Source of the DNA: Psychroserpens damuponensis
GTDB lineage: Bacteria; Bacteroidota; Bacteroidia; Flavobacteriales; Flavobacteriaceae
Length of the DNA: 64,000 nucleotides
Reading direction: 5' to 3'
Assembly (NCBI RefSeq): GCF_000826655.1
Contig: NZ_JXJO01000019.1
Location: 124,001 to 188,000, forward strand
Part shown: positions 43,094 to 52,020 of the stretch, in pieces
How the letters are laid out: each line of letters opens with the position of its first letter
How positions within the stretch are numbered: position 1 is the first letter of the stretch
Made by a program: the position numbers and the translations under genes
The notes under the pieces: generated by a model
Told to the model about the DNA's origin: nothing
Database searches by the model: none
What the model saw: only the letters and a program-made list of their open reading frames with translations

Positions 43094-44779
43094 TTAAATT
43101 AATATATTTACTTGAAAACCTTTATTATTGCTTGTTTCAAAAGTAATTGTTCCATTTATAGATTTTATACGGTTTTCCGTATTCTGTAAACCATTATGCT
43201 TTTTCAGGTCACTACCTATTCCATTATCCTTATAATTGATGCTTATTTTCTTATTTACATTATTAAAAAGCAGAACCACAATAGATGCTTGGCTATGCTT
43301 TTTCATATTAGTCATTAATTCTTGTAGTACGCGATAAATTGCTATTTTTTTTATTTCAGAGAGAGCTTCCCAATCAATCGTTCCTATATCTTTAGTAATA
43401 ACTTGTACAGTATTACTTTTATAACTTAACAATAAATCTGCTATTACAGACTGGAAGTCTTGGGTCGTATAAATAGCACTTGTTTCCTTAGAAATATCTC
43501 TCGTTTTTGTATAAATACTTTCTAAATCATCTAAAACGTCTTCATTCTTATTTGCATTATCTTGCATTTTAATCATCACCTGATATACATCGTTGGCTAC
43601 TTCGTCATGAACCTTTTTTGAAATTCTAGTTTCGGTGTGATACACCTCTTGAAGTTTTTCTTTTTTATGCTTTGATCGCATATAAATAACAACAAAAACT
43701 GCGGAAACGAGAATAAGAATTCCAACAAAAAGATAGGATGATTTTAGTCTTTTCTGCTGCTCATTATCCAATTCAATTGTTTTTAACTTCAGTTCATTAT
43801 CTTTTGCTAACCGTTCTTGTTTTTCAAATCCATACTTTTTTGCTGCATAACTGTTTTGAAGATTTAAGTTCACATCATTTAAACTATCCATCAACTTAGT
43901 ATAACGTTGAACATTAACATTCGTATTGAGCTGCATCAACAATGATAATGATTCACGTTCATACGGAATATTCCCAATAGATTTTGCCAATTCATTTGCT
44001 TTAACTGCATAGTTATTAGCATTTTTATAGTCTTCCCTATCTTGATAATACTCACTAATTTTTAAATAGCTGTCACATATGCCATTATTATAACCAACTT
44101 TCCTTCTTAATAATAATGCTTTTTTCAAACTATCTAAACCAGAAGAATTATCCAATTTTGATAAAGTCATTCCAATATTATTCAAGGATCTAGCTATCTT
44201 TTTTTTGTCACTTGTAATTAAATTAGTTCTGTGTACCTGAATAAAGGTTTCTAGAGCTTTTTGATAATTTGTTTGTTCATAAGAAATAAGTCCTATGTTA
44301 TTAAGAATAGTATTATGATGTTTAGGATTTTGCTGTAATTGAAGAGCCACTTTGTAATACTTTAAAGCACTGGGATAATCTTTTAATTCATTATAAACAC
44401 GACCTAAATGATTATTTAAACCTACCCTATTCTCTAATGTAACAGCGTTTTCAATACTAAAATTGTCATTAAATTCTAGAGCAGATGCTGCTGTAGACTC
44501 ACTATCATGCAATAAGCCTAAATCAAACTGTATCATTGCTTGATATCTCAAATTATAAATCACATTTAGCGTGTCTTTATTCTTTAAACTTCTTTCGTTA
44601 CGCTGTTTAAAAAACACATACGAATTTGTGAGATCTTCACTAGTGTCTGGTTGAAAGACCAGTGTTCTATAATAAGATAAACTGTCTACCTCTTGACCAT
44701 GTACGATATTAGTTGAAATCAACATGATTGCATACACGAAAAAATAAAAAAAGAGGAATGAAAATTTACATGACTTCAT
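43094..44779 (-). CDS. TPR-containing sensor histidine kinase
   Basis: 561 residues: signal peptide or first membrane helix (about 8-28), periplasmic TPR repeats (about 90-290), a coiled coil, a membrane helix (about 345-365), a HisKA_3-type box with His391 (KKVHDEVANDVYQ) and a C-terminal ATPase domain ending DNGIGSD...GLQNTENRI. It should sense an extracytoplasmic signal and phosphorylate the regulator encoded next to it. One perfect TACGG-N4-CCGTA palindrome lies inside its 3' coding part (43168-43181). Confidence 0.92.
   Translation of the reverse strand: MKSCKFSFLFFYFFVYAIMLISTNIVHGQEVDSLSYYRTLVFQPDTSEDLTNSYVFFKQRNERSLKNKDTLNVIYNLRYQAMIQFDLGLLHDSESTAASALEFNDNFSIENAVTLENRVGLNNHLGRVYNELKDYPSALKYYKVALQLQQNPKHHNTILNNIGLISYEQTNYQKALETFIQVHRTNLITSDKKKIARSLNNIGMTLSKLDNSSGLDSLKKALLLRRKVGYNNGICDSYLKISEYYQDREDYKNANNYAVKANELAKSIGNIPYERESLSLLMQLNTNVNVQRYTKLMDSLNDVNLNLQNSYAAKKYGFEKQERLAKDNELKLKTIELDNEQQKRLKSSYLFVGILILVSAVFVVIYMRSKHKKEKLQEVYHTETRISKKVHDEVANDVYQVMIKMQDNANKNEDVLDDLESIYTKTRDISKETSAIYTTQDFQSVIADLLLSYKSNTVQVITKDIGTIDWEALSEIKKIAIYRVLQELMTNMKKHSQASIVVLLFNNVNKKISINYKDNGIGSDLKKHNGLQNTENRIKSINGTITFETSNNKGFQVNILI
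43168..43181. promoter_or_regulatory. Palindrome TACGG-TTTT-CCGTA inside the kinase gene
   Basis: Perfect copy of the 14-base palindrome, identical to that at 45125. It lies in coding sequence about 80 bases before the regulator start codon, where it could feed back on regulator expression. Confidence 0.4.
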
Positions 44780-44811
44780 TCCTCAAAAATATAACTATTT
44801 TTAGTTTTCTA

Positions 44812-44967
44812 CTATAGTCCTGGAGGATTCGGTGGTGGTGGCGGAATATGTTCTCCCTCATCACAACAAGCCTGAGGCTCAAGTTCATTTACAATTTCGT
44901 CTGGTGTGCAAGATGAAAAATTGACTCCAATAAAAAACAATGCTATTATGTATAATAATTTTTTCAT
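44812..44967 (-). CDS. Small proline-tailed lipoprotein
   Basis: 51 residues: lipoprotein signal (MKKLLYIIALFFIGVNFSSC, Cys at 20), an acidic linker with a Cys pair (PQACCDEGEH) and a tail of prolines (IPPPPPNPPGL). Small lipoproteins of this kind occur beside TPR kinases in Bacteroidota and could be ligands or modulators of the sensor. It lies 32 bases upstream of the kinase gene on the same strand and is probably its operon partner. Confidence 0.75.
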   Translation of the reverse strand: MKKLLYIIALFFIGVNFSSCTPDEIVNELEPQACCDEGEHIPPPPPNPPGL

Positions 44968-45326
44968 AATTTAAAATTTTGCAAAAGGATGACTGTTTGA
45001 GAGTTCTCAAATTTTGTTAAAAGCCATGCTTTTAGATTATAATTTCAGTGATATTGGGAAGTAAGAAAGCGTATAGTAATTGTTAAGTAATGCTTCCCAT
45101 TTTTCAATGCATAACATCTCACTTTACGGTTTTCCGTATTAATCAACTTAATACTTTAGTTATGTTAGCTAGCCATAACTATAATTGATTATGAAGCAAA
45201 TAAAAGAAGATTAATTTTTTAAGAATGGAAAGTTATAAGTAAGTATATGGTAACCATTTGGAAAAATAATTCCATCAATTTTCCACTAAAAAACTTTAAC
45301 TTGAAAAACAAAAAAACCAACTCAAA
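44968..45326. promoter_or_regulatory. Divergent regulatory region with three inverted repeats
   Basis: No gene is visible in this 359-base gap. It contains TTTGAGA-GT-TCTCAAA (44996-45011), the perfect TACGG-TTTT-CCGTA (45125-45138) and AGTTATG...CATAACT (45158-45180, 9-base loop). It separates the kinase operon from the divergent 45327 gene and probably controls both. Confidence 0.55.
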
Positions 45327-46112
45327 ATGCATAAAGAAGTAGTAATTGAGGCTTTTCTAAAAGCTAAAGAAAACGAAGAAAAAAAAGGTATTAGAGCGCC
45401 TTCCAATCATCGATTATCTATAGTTCTATCAGCTTATATTACTGAAGAAATGAAATTCTCTTTTGGAGAAAGAAGTTTAAAAAACTACTATAATGACGCA
45501 CTAGAATTCGAAAATACTAATGAAGACATCAACATTTCCCATCTTAAAGTTCTTAACGGTCTTTGTAAATATTTGGGCTATATAAATTATGAGGATTATG
45601 TTTTAAGTCAGAAAAAAGATGATCATAAAGAAGAAGATGATATCACATATATAAATGAAGATGGAGAATCTACGACAGTTACTAAAATAAAAAGTAAAAG
45701 ATTATTTGCATGGTTTAGTAATGCTTCGGCTTTTAATAAATTTTTACTATTATTCATATCTACTATTACATTAGTAATCATAATTTTTACTATAGGTATT
45801 ATCATAGGTGAACAAACAAGATGGATGGTATGGCAAGAAGATCATTACGTCGAAGTCGATTTTGATACAGAAAAATATAAAGTCAATCAACTTAAACTAT
45901 ATAAAGAAGATCGCATAAACCTATTTAAAAAAGTATCTACCGACTGTAGTGAAACAAAATTTTTTAATAATGATGGTAGTGTCAATATTTGGTATGGGAA
46001 AAACAAAAATAAGGAATTAGAGTATTTCACTGATCTTGGATTACATCCAGAAACAGGAAAAACACTGAAACCCATTACTCAATATATGATTAATAAATAT
46101 ATCTGTAATTAA
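45327..46112 (+). CDS. Single-pass membrane protein with a conserved cytoplasmic N-domain
   Basis: 261 residues. The N-domain (about 1-95: SIVLSAYITEEMKFSFGERSLKNYY ... LNGLCKYLGYINYEDYV) is a helical module I associate with many Bacteroidota membrane proteins; no enzyme motif. One membrane helix (about 143-167), then a short extracytoplasmic part with two Cys. It is divergent from the kinase operon and shares its control region, so it may be a target or accessory of that system. Confidence 0.75.
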   Translation: MHKEVVIEAFLKAKENEEKKGIRAPSNHRLSIVLSAYITEEMKFSFGERSLKNYYNDALEFENTNEDINISHLKVLNGLCKYLGYINYEDYVLSQKKDDHKEEDDITYINEDGESTTVTKIKSKRLFAWFSNASAFNKFLLLFISTITLVIIIFTIGIIIGEQTRWMVWQEDHYVEVDFDTEKYKVNQLKLYKEDRINLFKKVSTDCSETKFFNNDGSVNIWYGKNKNKELEYFTDLGLHPETGKTLKPITQYMINKYICN

Positions 46113-46120
46113 TTTATATT

Positions 46121-46200
46121 ATTACTAACAAAAAGTGAACACGATCAATAATAAAACAAAAACACTTTTTTCAGGTAGTTAGAGACTAAAAATCGGCTTA
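46121..46200 (+). repeat. Internal copy of the island right-end module
   Basis: ATTACTAACAAAAAGTGAACACGA at its start, TTTTTCAGGTAGTTA in the middle and AATCGGCTT at the end match the module at 51558-51670 in the same order and orientation. It has one iteron (46137-46148) where the right end has four. No clear tRNA fragment follows. Confidence 0.7.
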
Positions 46201-46369
46201 AATAAACTCAATACTTATTGAGACGTAGTTCTAATATATGATTGATATAAAATGATTCAAATATGGTATATTCAAGTTAAATTAGCAGGGAAAACACTAA
46301 TTAAGACTCTAAGCTTTAAGTAGAATAATTATAGAAGCACACAAATATTGTAATAGAGGTTTAACAGAA

Positions 46370-49300
46370 TTATCCTCTTTCAAACCTCAACTTAGGCAAA
46401 ACCACCTTATATTCTTTATCCTCATCTCTATCATACCAATACACCAAATAAGCCACATTTCCGCATGATAATTGATAACCACCTTTTATGAAATTGTCAT
46501 ACTTTTTTGACATAAAGGCTTTTGAAAACAACAATACATTTCTACACTCATTATTTGCTAATCCTAAAGCCTCGTTATCAGCAAACTGAACAATGTTTTT
46601 TATTAGTTCCTCGCCAGATTTAAGAGTCCTAATTACATTTACTGTTTTATGATACTTTTGAGACTTTAAATAAATGTCTTTATGTCCTAATATTAATTCG
46701 AAATGTTTTGGCAGTTCAGTTGTGCCCTCAAATTTAATAATACTCAGTTCTTGAGTATTAAAGTCATCAAAAAAGTTTGAATTACAATGAATTTGTAAAC
46801 TAAATTTCGCTCTAGAACAGCCTACATATACTACTCGCTTTGATTCCGCATTGCTGAAATCATAATCCTCTAATAGCAAATACACATGATCAAATTCTTT
46901 TCCTTTAGACTTATGCATGGTAGCTATTATGATAGCATTAGAATCTGGATCAATAGCATCTTCCATTCTAATTTCTCGAATGTACTCATACCAATCTATA
47001 ATCTGTTTTTGACTTTTAAAATTTAATTCAAATTTTTCAATAATTTTCAAGCAAATTTCAAAATGTATACTTGAATTATGCTCATTTATAAAATGATCTT
47101 TGGCTGATTCCCACTGATTATTAAATATTAAACCTGCATCATTTATATTAAGTTTAAGGTTATTTGTAAATGTTCTTAACTCATATAGATGATCTAAACT
47201 AAATCCTTCCAATCCAGTAATAAGTCGTGTTCTCTGACCTAGTTCTCTTAAAAATGTATTTAACATTAGGGCTTGCTTATTCGTTCTAACGAGTATCGCT
47301 CTTGTTCCTGCATAATTATCTTGAACAACATGCTCTGCTAATGATTTTTCGAGATAAGAGGCGTGATACCGAATAAGTTTTATATTAGATGTTGAACTTT
47401 TTTCAATAGGCTCTAATTCAAGAGTTTTTAATCGGTTCGGTATTTTTTGAAGTAACGTATTATTAAAGGTCACAATATGAGAATTACTTCTGTAGTTTTT
47501 AATTAAAGCGTATAGTGTGGCATTATACTTCCTTTTAAACTCCATCATGTTTTTATTAGACGACCCTCTAAATCCATAAATATTTTGATCGTCATCGCCT
47601 ACAGCAATCACTCTAATGTTTTTTGCTTTACTAATTATAGTTTGCACAAGTTGCCACTCTACATCATTTACATCTTGAAATTCATCTAGAAGCAATACAC
47701 TTTTGTTAATAATAGACGAAATATCAATCTCTTTATTATGAATAGCTGTTATACAATCTTGAATAACATTTTCTGATTTTTTTAAATCTCCTAATTGCCC
47801 TAATAGCTGAAAGCAGAATCCGTGAAACGTGGTAATCTTTATAAGTCCAGAATATTCTGGCACTAATTTTCTCGCTCTCGCTCTAAATTCTAATGATGCG
47901 GCTTTAGAAAACGTAAGCATTAAAAATTGCTCTGGTTTAATATCCTCTAAAAGCAATAAGCTAGCTATTTTATGAACCAGCACTTTTGTTTTACCACTTC
48001 CTGGTCCTGCTAAAACTAAAATATTATCAGATTTATTATCATCAACAATTTTGCGCTGATCAACATCTAATTCTCCTGCTATTTCTCTAAATCGTTCTGG
48101 TGTTAATGGTCTGCTTATTTCCATTTTACGTCTAGGAAAATATTTGGCTATAAATTCTTCATAAGGCTGACTGAAATAATCATTAACATAGGTTAAGGCC
48201 GATTCGTAATTTTGCAGCCTGCGTTTAGCATATTCTCCTACAATATGTATTTGTTGCGTTTTGTGGTTATAGTGTTGCCCCATTTTATCGAAGTTCTCTA
48301 ACGTGAACCTTGGGAGAGAATTATCAATCTCTTCAATATTTAACTTGTTATAAGACACCATAAATCCACCTTCCAACTTTATTGATTTTATCTGATTTAA
48401 AAACAATAAAGTTTTCTCATATCGCTTAATATCTTCTTCTTTTATTTGTCCGAATAATTGATTTGAATTTTTAAGATCTAACATCGAAAAACTTACAGGC
48501 AAATCTTTTTTGTTTTCAGTTATTCGTTTTTTTTCTTGCTTTAAATAAAACTTCTCGAGTAACTCATAAACATCTAATGTTAAATCATGCCTCCAACTAA
48601 TATCATCGTTTAGTGACTGGTAACCCCTTATTTTAATCTGGTATAAGTCATTTTCTCTATCCACACGTTTTTTAGAAACAAAACCTCTTATTTCCCAATA
48701 GTTGAGAATATTCCTAAGTTCATGTATTTCAGATTTTACCTCCAAATCATTAATAGTTTGATTTAGCTGTCGCATAGAAATTTTAATGTCATTTTTTAAA
48801 ACCTCATGCATTGCCTTTTCAATTTTCCGAAAACGCTCTAATGTTTTTTTCGAACCTTTTTCAGATTGAGTTAGATTTATAAATGCTGTTAAATCCTTAG
48901 CATCTCCCAATATTTTAAGATCTCGTAAGATATCAATGACATTTCGAATTTCGTATAGGTTTAACCCTGTTCTGTCCGCTAAATAATCAATTCTACATTC
49001 ATCATCTTTAACTATTCTTTGAAGAACTTTTGAACAATGTTCTATTTGCTTTTCAGTTATAGTTTTACTTTTGTGGATTTTTTCTAGAGCTTTACCTAAA
49101 TTAGGAACCAATAAGCTATCAGCAAAAACTACAGAAGAATTCTGCTTTCGTTTTAAAAACCCTTGATCTTCTAGCGCTGCAACTGAAGTCCTAACTCTTG
49201 TTTCTAATTCTTGTATTTCAGTATCCCAACCTGCTCTTTGAGCAATTTCTAAGGCAGAATTACTTATTTTTTTTGTGGTTCTATATTTTGATAAATTCTT

Positions 49301-51184
49301 AAGCGCTTGCCATATTTGCTGAATCTCCTTCTGATTGATTTTTGTTTGCTGTAATAAACTGAAATGCTTATTTAAATCCTGTTCATTAAATAGAATGTAA
49401 CACTTTGCTTGAATTTTTTCATCTCTACCAGCACGTCCAGCTTCTTGAACATAATTTTCTAAAGAATCGGATATATTATAATGAATTACAGATTTTACAT
49501 CGTCTTTATCCACTCCCATACCAAATGCAGATGTTGCTACGATGATATCTTTATCATTCTCCATAAACCAATCCATGTGATCTTTCTTTACATCCTTATC
49601 CAGCTTTCCATGAAAATAAGTAGAATTGAATCCTGCCTCTTCTAATAAACCATGTATCTCTTCTACTCTTTTGGTTCTTGAAGCATAAATAATTGCAGGT
49701 TTTTCACAATCATCTATCAACGTTAGTAAGGAGTTCATTTTATGTTTAGGGTCTTGAACATCTATGACTTCATACCTCAAATTGGTTCTTCCAGCTCTCG
49801 TAACAAATTCGTTTAAGTCTAGATTAAGCTTTGCTTTAAAATATTTTTTAATATCCTCTATAACCTGTGGCTTTGCAGTAGCTGTAAAACAAGACACAGG
49901 TATTTTTCCATATAATTTATCCTCTTCCAGTCCTAAGATAAAATCTGTTATGTACAAGTAGTCTACTCTAAAATCTTGTCCCCAAGATGAGAAACAGTGC
50001 GCTTCATCTATAACGAATCGAGCTATGGAGCGCTGTTTTAAGATTCTCAAAATTGTGGGTGAACGTAAAGATTCGGGAGAAAGATATAAAAGTTGTACAT
50101 CTCCATCTTCAACTCTATTTAGAGCATCTTGTCTTTCTAAAGGTGATAATAATCCATTAATTGCGACTGCCTTAGTAATATCAAATCGTTTCTCTAAATT
50201 CTCTACTTGATCTTTCATCAAAGACACTAATGGTGAAATGACTACGGTTAATTGACGAGACAAAGAACCTTTCATTAAAGCTGGCAATTGAAAAGTCAAT
50301 GACTTCCCTCCTCCTGTAGGAAATACAGCAACGAAAGAACTTGAAGTTAACCCTGCTCTTACCGTCCTTTCTTGTATGCTCACTTCTTCATCTGGATCAA
50401 AACTTCTAAAATCCTCATAGCCAAAGTAGCGATGTAATGCTTTTTTAGGATTTAAATTAGAATTACAGTATTTGCAACTTTCACGACCACAAAACTTAAA
50501 TCTAATGTCATTTAAAATATTCTGGGCTTTAGGTTTTGTTTTACTCACCCAATAGGATAAAACAGATTTATCTTCTTTAGTATTAATTAAGGCAAATGCG
50601 TACGCTAATTCAATAGGATAATCACTTACAAATTGAAAAATATCAGCGCTATCACAAATTTTATTTTGAAATAAATTAGCTATTTCAATAACTGGATTAA
50701 TATTAGTGCTTTGAAAATTCATAACATCTAAAAAACCAGAATAGGCTTTAAAACCAGATAAAAGACTTGCGTAGATTTGTTGTATGTTTTTCTCTAGCTC
50801 ATGAAATCGATTCAATTCGTCAATCAACAATTGTTTAGTTAATTTACAATCGGACAATGGATTATTATAATCACTATCATTTACTATTTTATAACCTTTT
50901 ACAAGTTTGTGATAAGGATTATCAGTAAATAATAATGGCGACCAAAGTAGTGTGTCAATTATTTTTTTATACTTGAAAATTTCATTCCCTAATACATTTT
51001 CCAATAAAGGAATATCGTGAGCAACTATATTATGTCCACAGATATATTCTGCTTGATTAATCCAGTCTTCAAGCTTTGAAAGTTTACTTTCATGTAATTC
51101 TTGTCCATGGAAAAGAGCACCAACATCTTTTATTTTACCCTGTTTGGTGGTTTCAATGTCTATATATAGAATTTTATTGATCAT
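46370..51184 (-). CDS. DnaQ-like exonuclease - RecQ helicase - UvrD/Rep helicase fusion
   Basis: 1604 residues in one frame. Residues 1-130: DEDD exonuclease with Asp9-Glu11 (YIDIETT), CGHNIVAHDIPLL and a late Asp. About 260-640: RecQ core with FPTGGGKS (about 290), DEAHCFSSWGQDFR and SLENYVQEAGRAGRD. About 640-960: winged-helix or helical linkers. About 1040-1530: SF1 UvrD/Rep helicase with GPGSGKT (about 1060), LLDEFQDVN, VGDDDQNIYGFRG and TMHKSKGKEFDHVYL. All motifs look intact. It would degrade or remodel DNA. It is monocistronic and sits between the two right-end modules of the island. Confidence 0.93.
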   Translation of the reverse strand: MINKILYIDIETTKQGKIKDVGALFHGQELHESKLSKLEDWINQAEYICGHNIVAHDIPLLENVLGNEIFKYKKIIDTLLWSPLLFTDNPYHKLVKGYKIVNDSDYNNPLSDCKLTKQLLIDELNRFHELEKNIQQIYASLLSGFKAYSGFLDVMNFQSTNINPVIEIANLFQNKICDSADIFQFVSDYPIELAYAFALINTKEDKSVLSYWVSKTKPKAQNILNDIRFKFCGRESCKYCNSNLNPKKALHRYFGYEDFRSFDPDEEVSIQERTVRAGLTSSSFVAVFPTGGGKSLTFQLPALMKGSLSRQLTVVISPLVSLMKDQVENLEKRFDITKAVAINGLLSPLERQDALNRVEDGDVQLLYLSPESLRSPTILRILKQRSIARFVIDEAHCFSSWGQDFRVDYLYITDFILGLEEDKLYGKIPVSCFTATAKPQVIEDIKKYFKAKLNLDLNEFVTRAGRTNLRYEVIDVQDPKHKMNSLLTLIDDCEKPAIIYASRTKRVEEIHGLLEEAGFNSTYFHGKLDKDVKKDHMDWFMENDKDIIVATSAFGMGVDKDDVKSVIHYNISDSLENYVQEAGRAGRDEKIQAKCYILFNEQDLNKHFSLLQQTKINQKEIQQIWQALKNLSKYRTTKKISNSALEIAQRAGWDTEIQELETRVRTSVAALEDQGFLKRKQNSSVVFADSLLVPNLGKALEKIHKSKTITEKQIEHCSKVLQRIVKDDECRIDYLADRTGLNLYEIRNVIDILRDLKILGDAKDLTAFINLTQSEKGSKKTLERFRKIEKAMHEVLKNDIKISMRQLNQTINDLEVKSEIHELRNILNYWEIRGFVSKKRVDRENDLYQIKIRGYQSLNDDISWRHDLTLDVYELLEKFYLKQEKKRITENKKDLPVSFSMLDLKNSNQLFGQIKEEDIKRYEKTLLFLNQIKSIKLEGGFMVSYNKLNIEEIDNSLPRFTLENFDKMGQHYNHKTQQIHIVGEYAKRRLQNYESALTYVNDYFSQPYEEFIAKYFPRRKMEISRPLTPERFREIAGELDVDQRKIVDDNKSDNILVLAGPGSGKTKVLVHKIASLLLLEDIKPEQFLMLTFSKAASLEFRARARKLVPEYSGLIKITTFHGFCFQLLGQLGDLKKSENVIQDCITAIHNKEIDISSIINKSVLLLDEFQDVNDVEWQLVQTIISKAKNIRVIAVGDDDQNIYGFRGSSNKNMMEFKRKYNATLYALIKNYRSNSHIVTFNNTLLQKIPNRLKTLELEPIEKSSTSNIKLIRYHASYLEKSLAEHVVQDNYAGTRAILVRTNKQALMLNTFLRELGQRTRLITGLEGFSLDHLYELRTFTNNLKLNINDAGLIFNNQWESAKDHFINEHNSSIHFEICLKIIEKFELNFKSQKQIIDWYEYIREIRMEDAIDPDSNAIIIATMHKSKGKEFDHVYLLLEDYDFSNAESKRVVYVGCSRAKFSLQIHCNSNFFDDFNTQELSIIKFEGTTELPKHFELILGHKDIYLKSQKYHKTVNVIRTLKSGEELIKNIVQFADNEALGLANNECRNVLLFSKAFMSKKYDNFIKGGYQLSCGNVAYLVYWYDRDEDKEYKVVLPKLRFERG

Positions 51185-51557
51185 AATTTCGAGTGATTAT
51201 AAAAAGCAACCACTCTATTCATGGAGTTAAAATTAGCGACTTTGATAAAGCATGTTAAAAATTCTTATCAATTTAAAATAATTATCACAAACTGCGGAAT
51301 CACAATTCAGTAATGAAAATATATGCTAATAATTTATGAGGGAGAGCTTAAAGATAGAAAAAGCTCATACGCTACAAAAGGAAAGTTGAAATATTTTCTA
51401 TAGTTTAGTATTCGAGTTTTATAATAACTATATTAAAGTATGACTTACGCTGTATGACCACAAGTAAAATTACAGTAATTAAAATTTTATTGAATACTCA
51501 AATAATTAAAAATAAACATGGTAGACTCAAAAAATTTAACGTAATTTGATTCATAAT

Positions 51558-51670
51558 AATACTAACAAAAAGTGAACACGAAACTGAACACGATTTGGAA
51601 CACGATTAAGAACACAGCGAAAAATAATAAACTGATTTTCAGGTAGTTAAAAATCTTAAAATTGGCTTTT
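51558..51670 (+). repeat. Right-end module with four 12-base iterons
   Basis: Units GAACACGAAACT, GAACACGATTTG, GAACACGATTAA and GAACACAGCGAA are in phase at 51574-51621, followed by TTTTCAGGTAGTTA and AATTGGCTTTT before attR. The rest of the 51185-52020 gap, apart from attR, the terminator and one ATTTCCGAAG copy at 51906, shows no gene. Confidence 0.75.
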
Positions 51671-51674
51671 TAAA

Positions 51675-51719
51675 ATTCATAACTCAGAGGTTACGAGTTG
51701 AAATCTCGTTCTCATCACA
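51675..51719 (+). repeat. attR: degenerate copy of the tRNA-Met 3' half
   Basis: 39 of 45 bases match 17806-17850; three changes lie within the arms and three in the last seven bases. It lacks the 5' half and cannot fold as a tRNA. It marks the right boundary of the island. Confidence 0.85.
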
Positions 51720-51723
51720 TTAA

Positions 51724-51755
51724 AAAAAACCTAAAACTAACGTTTTAGGTTTTTT
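51724..51755 (+). terminator. Displaced chromosomal tRNA terminator
   Basis: AAAACCTAAAAC (51726-51737) pairs with GTTTTAGGTTTT (51742-51753) around TAAC and is followed by T. It directly follows attR, where the terminator of the tRNA gene would have been before island integration. Confidence 0.85.
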
Positions 51756-52020
51756 ATTGTTTTTATGTAAAAACATGCATTAAAGCATTAACATATGTAA
51801 AATAAAAAAAGTGTTTTGGGGCTTTACTTTAAAGTAATTCAACTCTAAGAAAGTTGCATAAAACTCTTCACAAAAACGGTCTATCAACAAACAATACAAA
51901 CACCTATTTCCGAAGATAATTCAGTAAAAATATTGCAAAAAAATATTCCATATCGAAATATGGAATATTATAGTAGTTAGAACTCAATACGTTCAAATAT
52001 TATATGAATTCAATAAAGGT

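Larger units (their letters stand above)
17849..51719. mobile_element. Genomic island integrated in tRNA-Met
   Basis: About 33.9 kb between the intact tRNA gene and a degenerate copy of its 3' half. It starts with a tyrosine recombinase reading away from the tRNA, and carries restriction, toxin-antitoxin, nuclease, helicase and signalling genes plus pseudogenes. No conjugation, plasmid replication or phage structural genes are visible, so it is an integrative island rather than an ICE or prophage. The chromosomal 10-mer ATTTCCGAAG is absent from it. A repeat at 46121-46200 suggests two stacked elements. Confidence 0.85.

Noticed and set aside
46370-51184. Fused frame from sequencing error joining separate genes
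   Set aside because: The frame is continuous and linker regions look protein-like with no internal start and spacing suggestive of separate genes.
51675-51719. A second tRNA-Met gene
   Set aside because: Only the 3' half is present and it has six changes; no 5' acceptor or D-arm.
17849-51719. ICE or prophage
   Set aside because: No relaxase, Tra, capsid, terminase or replication genes are visible.
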